The notes under the pieces are model-generated. The model was not told where the DNA came from. It did not search any database and saw nothing but the letters and a program-made list of their open reading frames with translations. The position numbers and the translations under genes are program-made. This document shows, piece by piece, positions 49,145 through 49,692 of a stretch of 49,692 bases of DNA. The DNA is from Haloferula sp. BvORR071 (GTDB lineage: Bacteria > Verrucomicrobiota > Verrucomicrobiia > Verrucomicrobiales > Akkermansiaceae): contig NZ_BATP01000044.1 in the NCBI RefSeq assembly GCF_000739615.1, positions 1-49,692 of the forward strand, given 5' to 3'. How positions within the stretch are numbered: the stretch's first letter is position 1; each line of letters starts with the position of its first letter.

Positions 49145-49692
49145 ATGAAGGGAATGCTGTGGTGCCTGCACGGAGCCGTCGGGATGGCGGGCGATTGGCA
49201 GGGCCTCGGGGTGGCGAATTGGGCCACGACCCGGGTCGATTTATGGCGATTCCTGGACTGCTGCCCGATGAGCATGGGGGAATTCGGGCGGGCCCTGAAT
49301 CGGGAGGCGGAAAGCGGCAGGCGGCAGGCGAAAAAGGGAAAGCTGGTGCTGGTGGGCTACTCGATGGGGGCGCGACTGGCGCTGCACGCGCTGCTGGAGG
49401 GCGGCCCGTGGGATGCGGCGGTGCTGGTGGGACCTCACCCGGGACTGGAGACCGGAGAAGAGCGGTCCCAGCGGCGGGCGGCGGATGCCGAGTGGGGGAG
49501 CTTGGCACTGTCGGGGGACTGGGGAGAGTTCTTGGAGAAGTGGGAGGGGCAGGGAGTTTTGAAGCGGGCTTCGGATTCCGGCGCGGAGATGGGGGAGCGG
49601 CGGGGATTGGTCGGCCGCCGTCGCGAGGTGGCCCGGAGCTTCATCGATTGGTCGCTAGGGGCGCAGGAGCCCCTGTGGGAGCGGTTGGGGGA
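49145..49692 (+). CDS. menH: MenH-like alpha/beta hydrolase (3' end outside window)
   Basis: From the ATG at 49145 the frame is open to the right edge (182 complete codons). It is an alpha/beta hydrolase of the MenH type, which removes pyruvate from SEPHCHC to make SHCHC in menaquinone synthesis. Seen: oxyanion-loop CLHGAVGMAGDWQ at 7-19, the nucleophile elbow LVGYSMGARLALHAL with the serine near 75, and the MenH-like run VLVGPHPGLETGEERSQRR followed by ADAEWGSLAL and a WEGQGVL stretch. The GPHPGL...ER..RR..D..W pattern separates MenH from general hydrolases. The C-terminal catalytic histidine is beyond the window. menD lies 8.5 kb upstream on the same strand, which supports the call. Confidence 0.82.
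   Translation, partial: MKGMLWCLHGAVGMAGDWQGLGVANWATTRVDLWRFLDCCPMSMGEFGRALNREAESGRRQAKKGKLVLVGYSMGARLALHALLEGGPWDAAVLVGPHPGLETGEERSQRRAADAEWGSLALSGDWGEFLEKWEGQGVLKRASDSGAEMGERRGLVGRRREVARSFIDWSLGAQEPLWERLG

Overview
The window looks like chromosomal DNA from a GC-rich member of the Verrucomicrobiota, probably a Luteolibacter-like genus. This is inference from gene content: a five-haem cytochrome c near a DUF6797-type propeller protein, thrombospondin-3-like Asp-rich loops in a ricin/LamG protein, many lineage-restricted secreted or anchored proteins, and helically phased intergenic inverted repeats. No plasmid, phage, transposase, CRISPR, tRNA or rRNA signal was found. The only stable RNA is a clear bacterial RNase P RNA (rnpB).

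Layout. 1-2.2 kb (minus): PP2C phosphatase, Sfp-type phosphopantetheinyl transferase, and a zinc-ribbon protein ending in a PQEVHV repeat that runs off the left edge. 2.4-3.4 kb: type II glutamine synthetase with a strong terminator. 3.5-7.0 kb (minus): an ECF42-type sigma factor with its DGPF/YCII partner, a small Cys-containing membrane protein, a DUF899 protein and a DUF1579 protein; the last two carry the same ECF-like promoter. 7.1-8.5 kb: NCS2 purine permease. 8.6-13.0 kb (minus): deoxyribose-phosphate aldolase, full-length aldehyde dehydrogenase, coiled-coil membrane protein, a half-length aldehyde dehydrogenase and a small membrane protein. 13.3-15.9 kb: murI, a halogenase-like flavoprotein and a lone receiver domain. 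15.9-23.3 kb (minus): cytochrome c, lipoproteins, an alpha/beta hydrolase and a DUF6797-type protein. 23.6-23.95 kb: nested inverted repeats.

24.0-29.1 kb (plus) holds a DUF456 protein and a four-member tandem family of secreted proteins with a common C-terminal membrane tail, which I do not recognise. 29.2-34.2 kb: an LTPEQ-motif protein, an AMP-forming ligase with an acyltransferase-3, and rnpB. 34.3-39.1 kb: an SPFH/NfeD pair divergent from two paralogous membrane proteins whose C-termini look like archaemetzincin with the zinc site lost. 39.1-49.7 kb: menD, two overlapping anchored proteins, an MBL-fold hydrolase, a lipoprotein, YceI, a large ricin/LamG metalloprotease-like protein, and menH cut by the right edge.

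Functional links: menD and menH imply menaquinone synthesis. deoC plus the two aldehyde dehydrogenase genes imply deoxyribose breakdown, with the two ALDH genes resembling a split ALDH16. The sigma factor and the twin promoters imply a small local regulon. Start codons were moved inward from the longest open frame where signal peptides, motifs or ribosome-binding sites required it.
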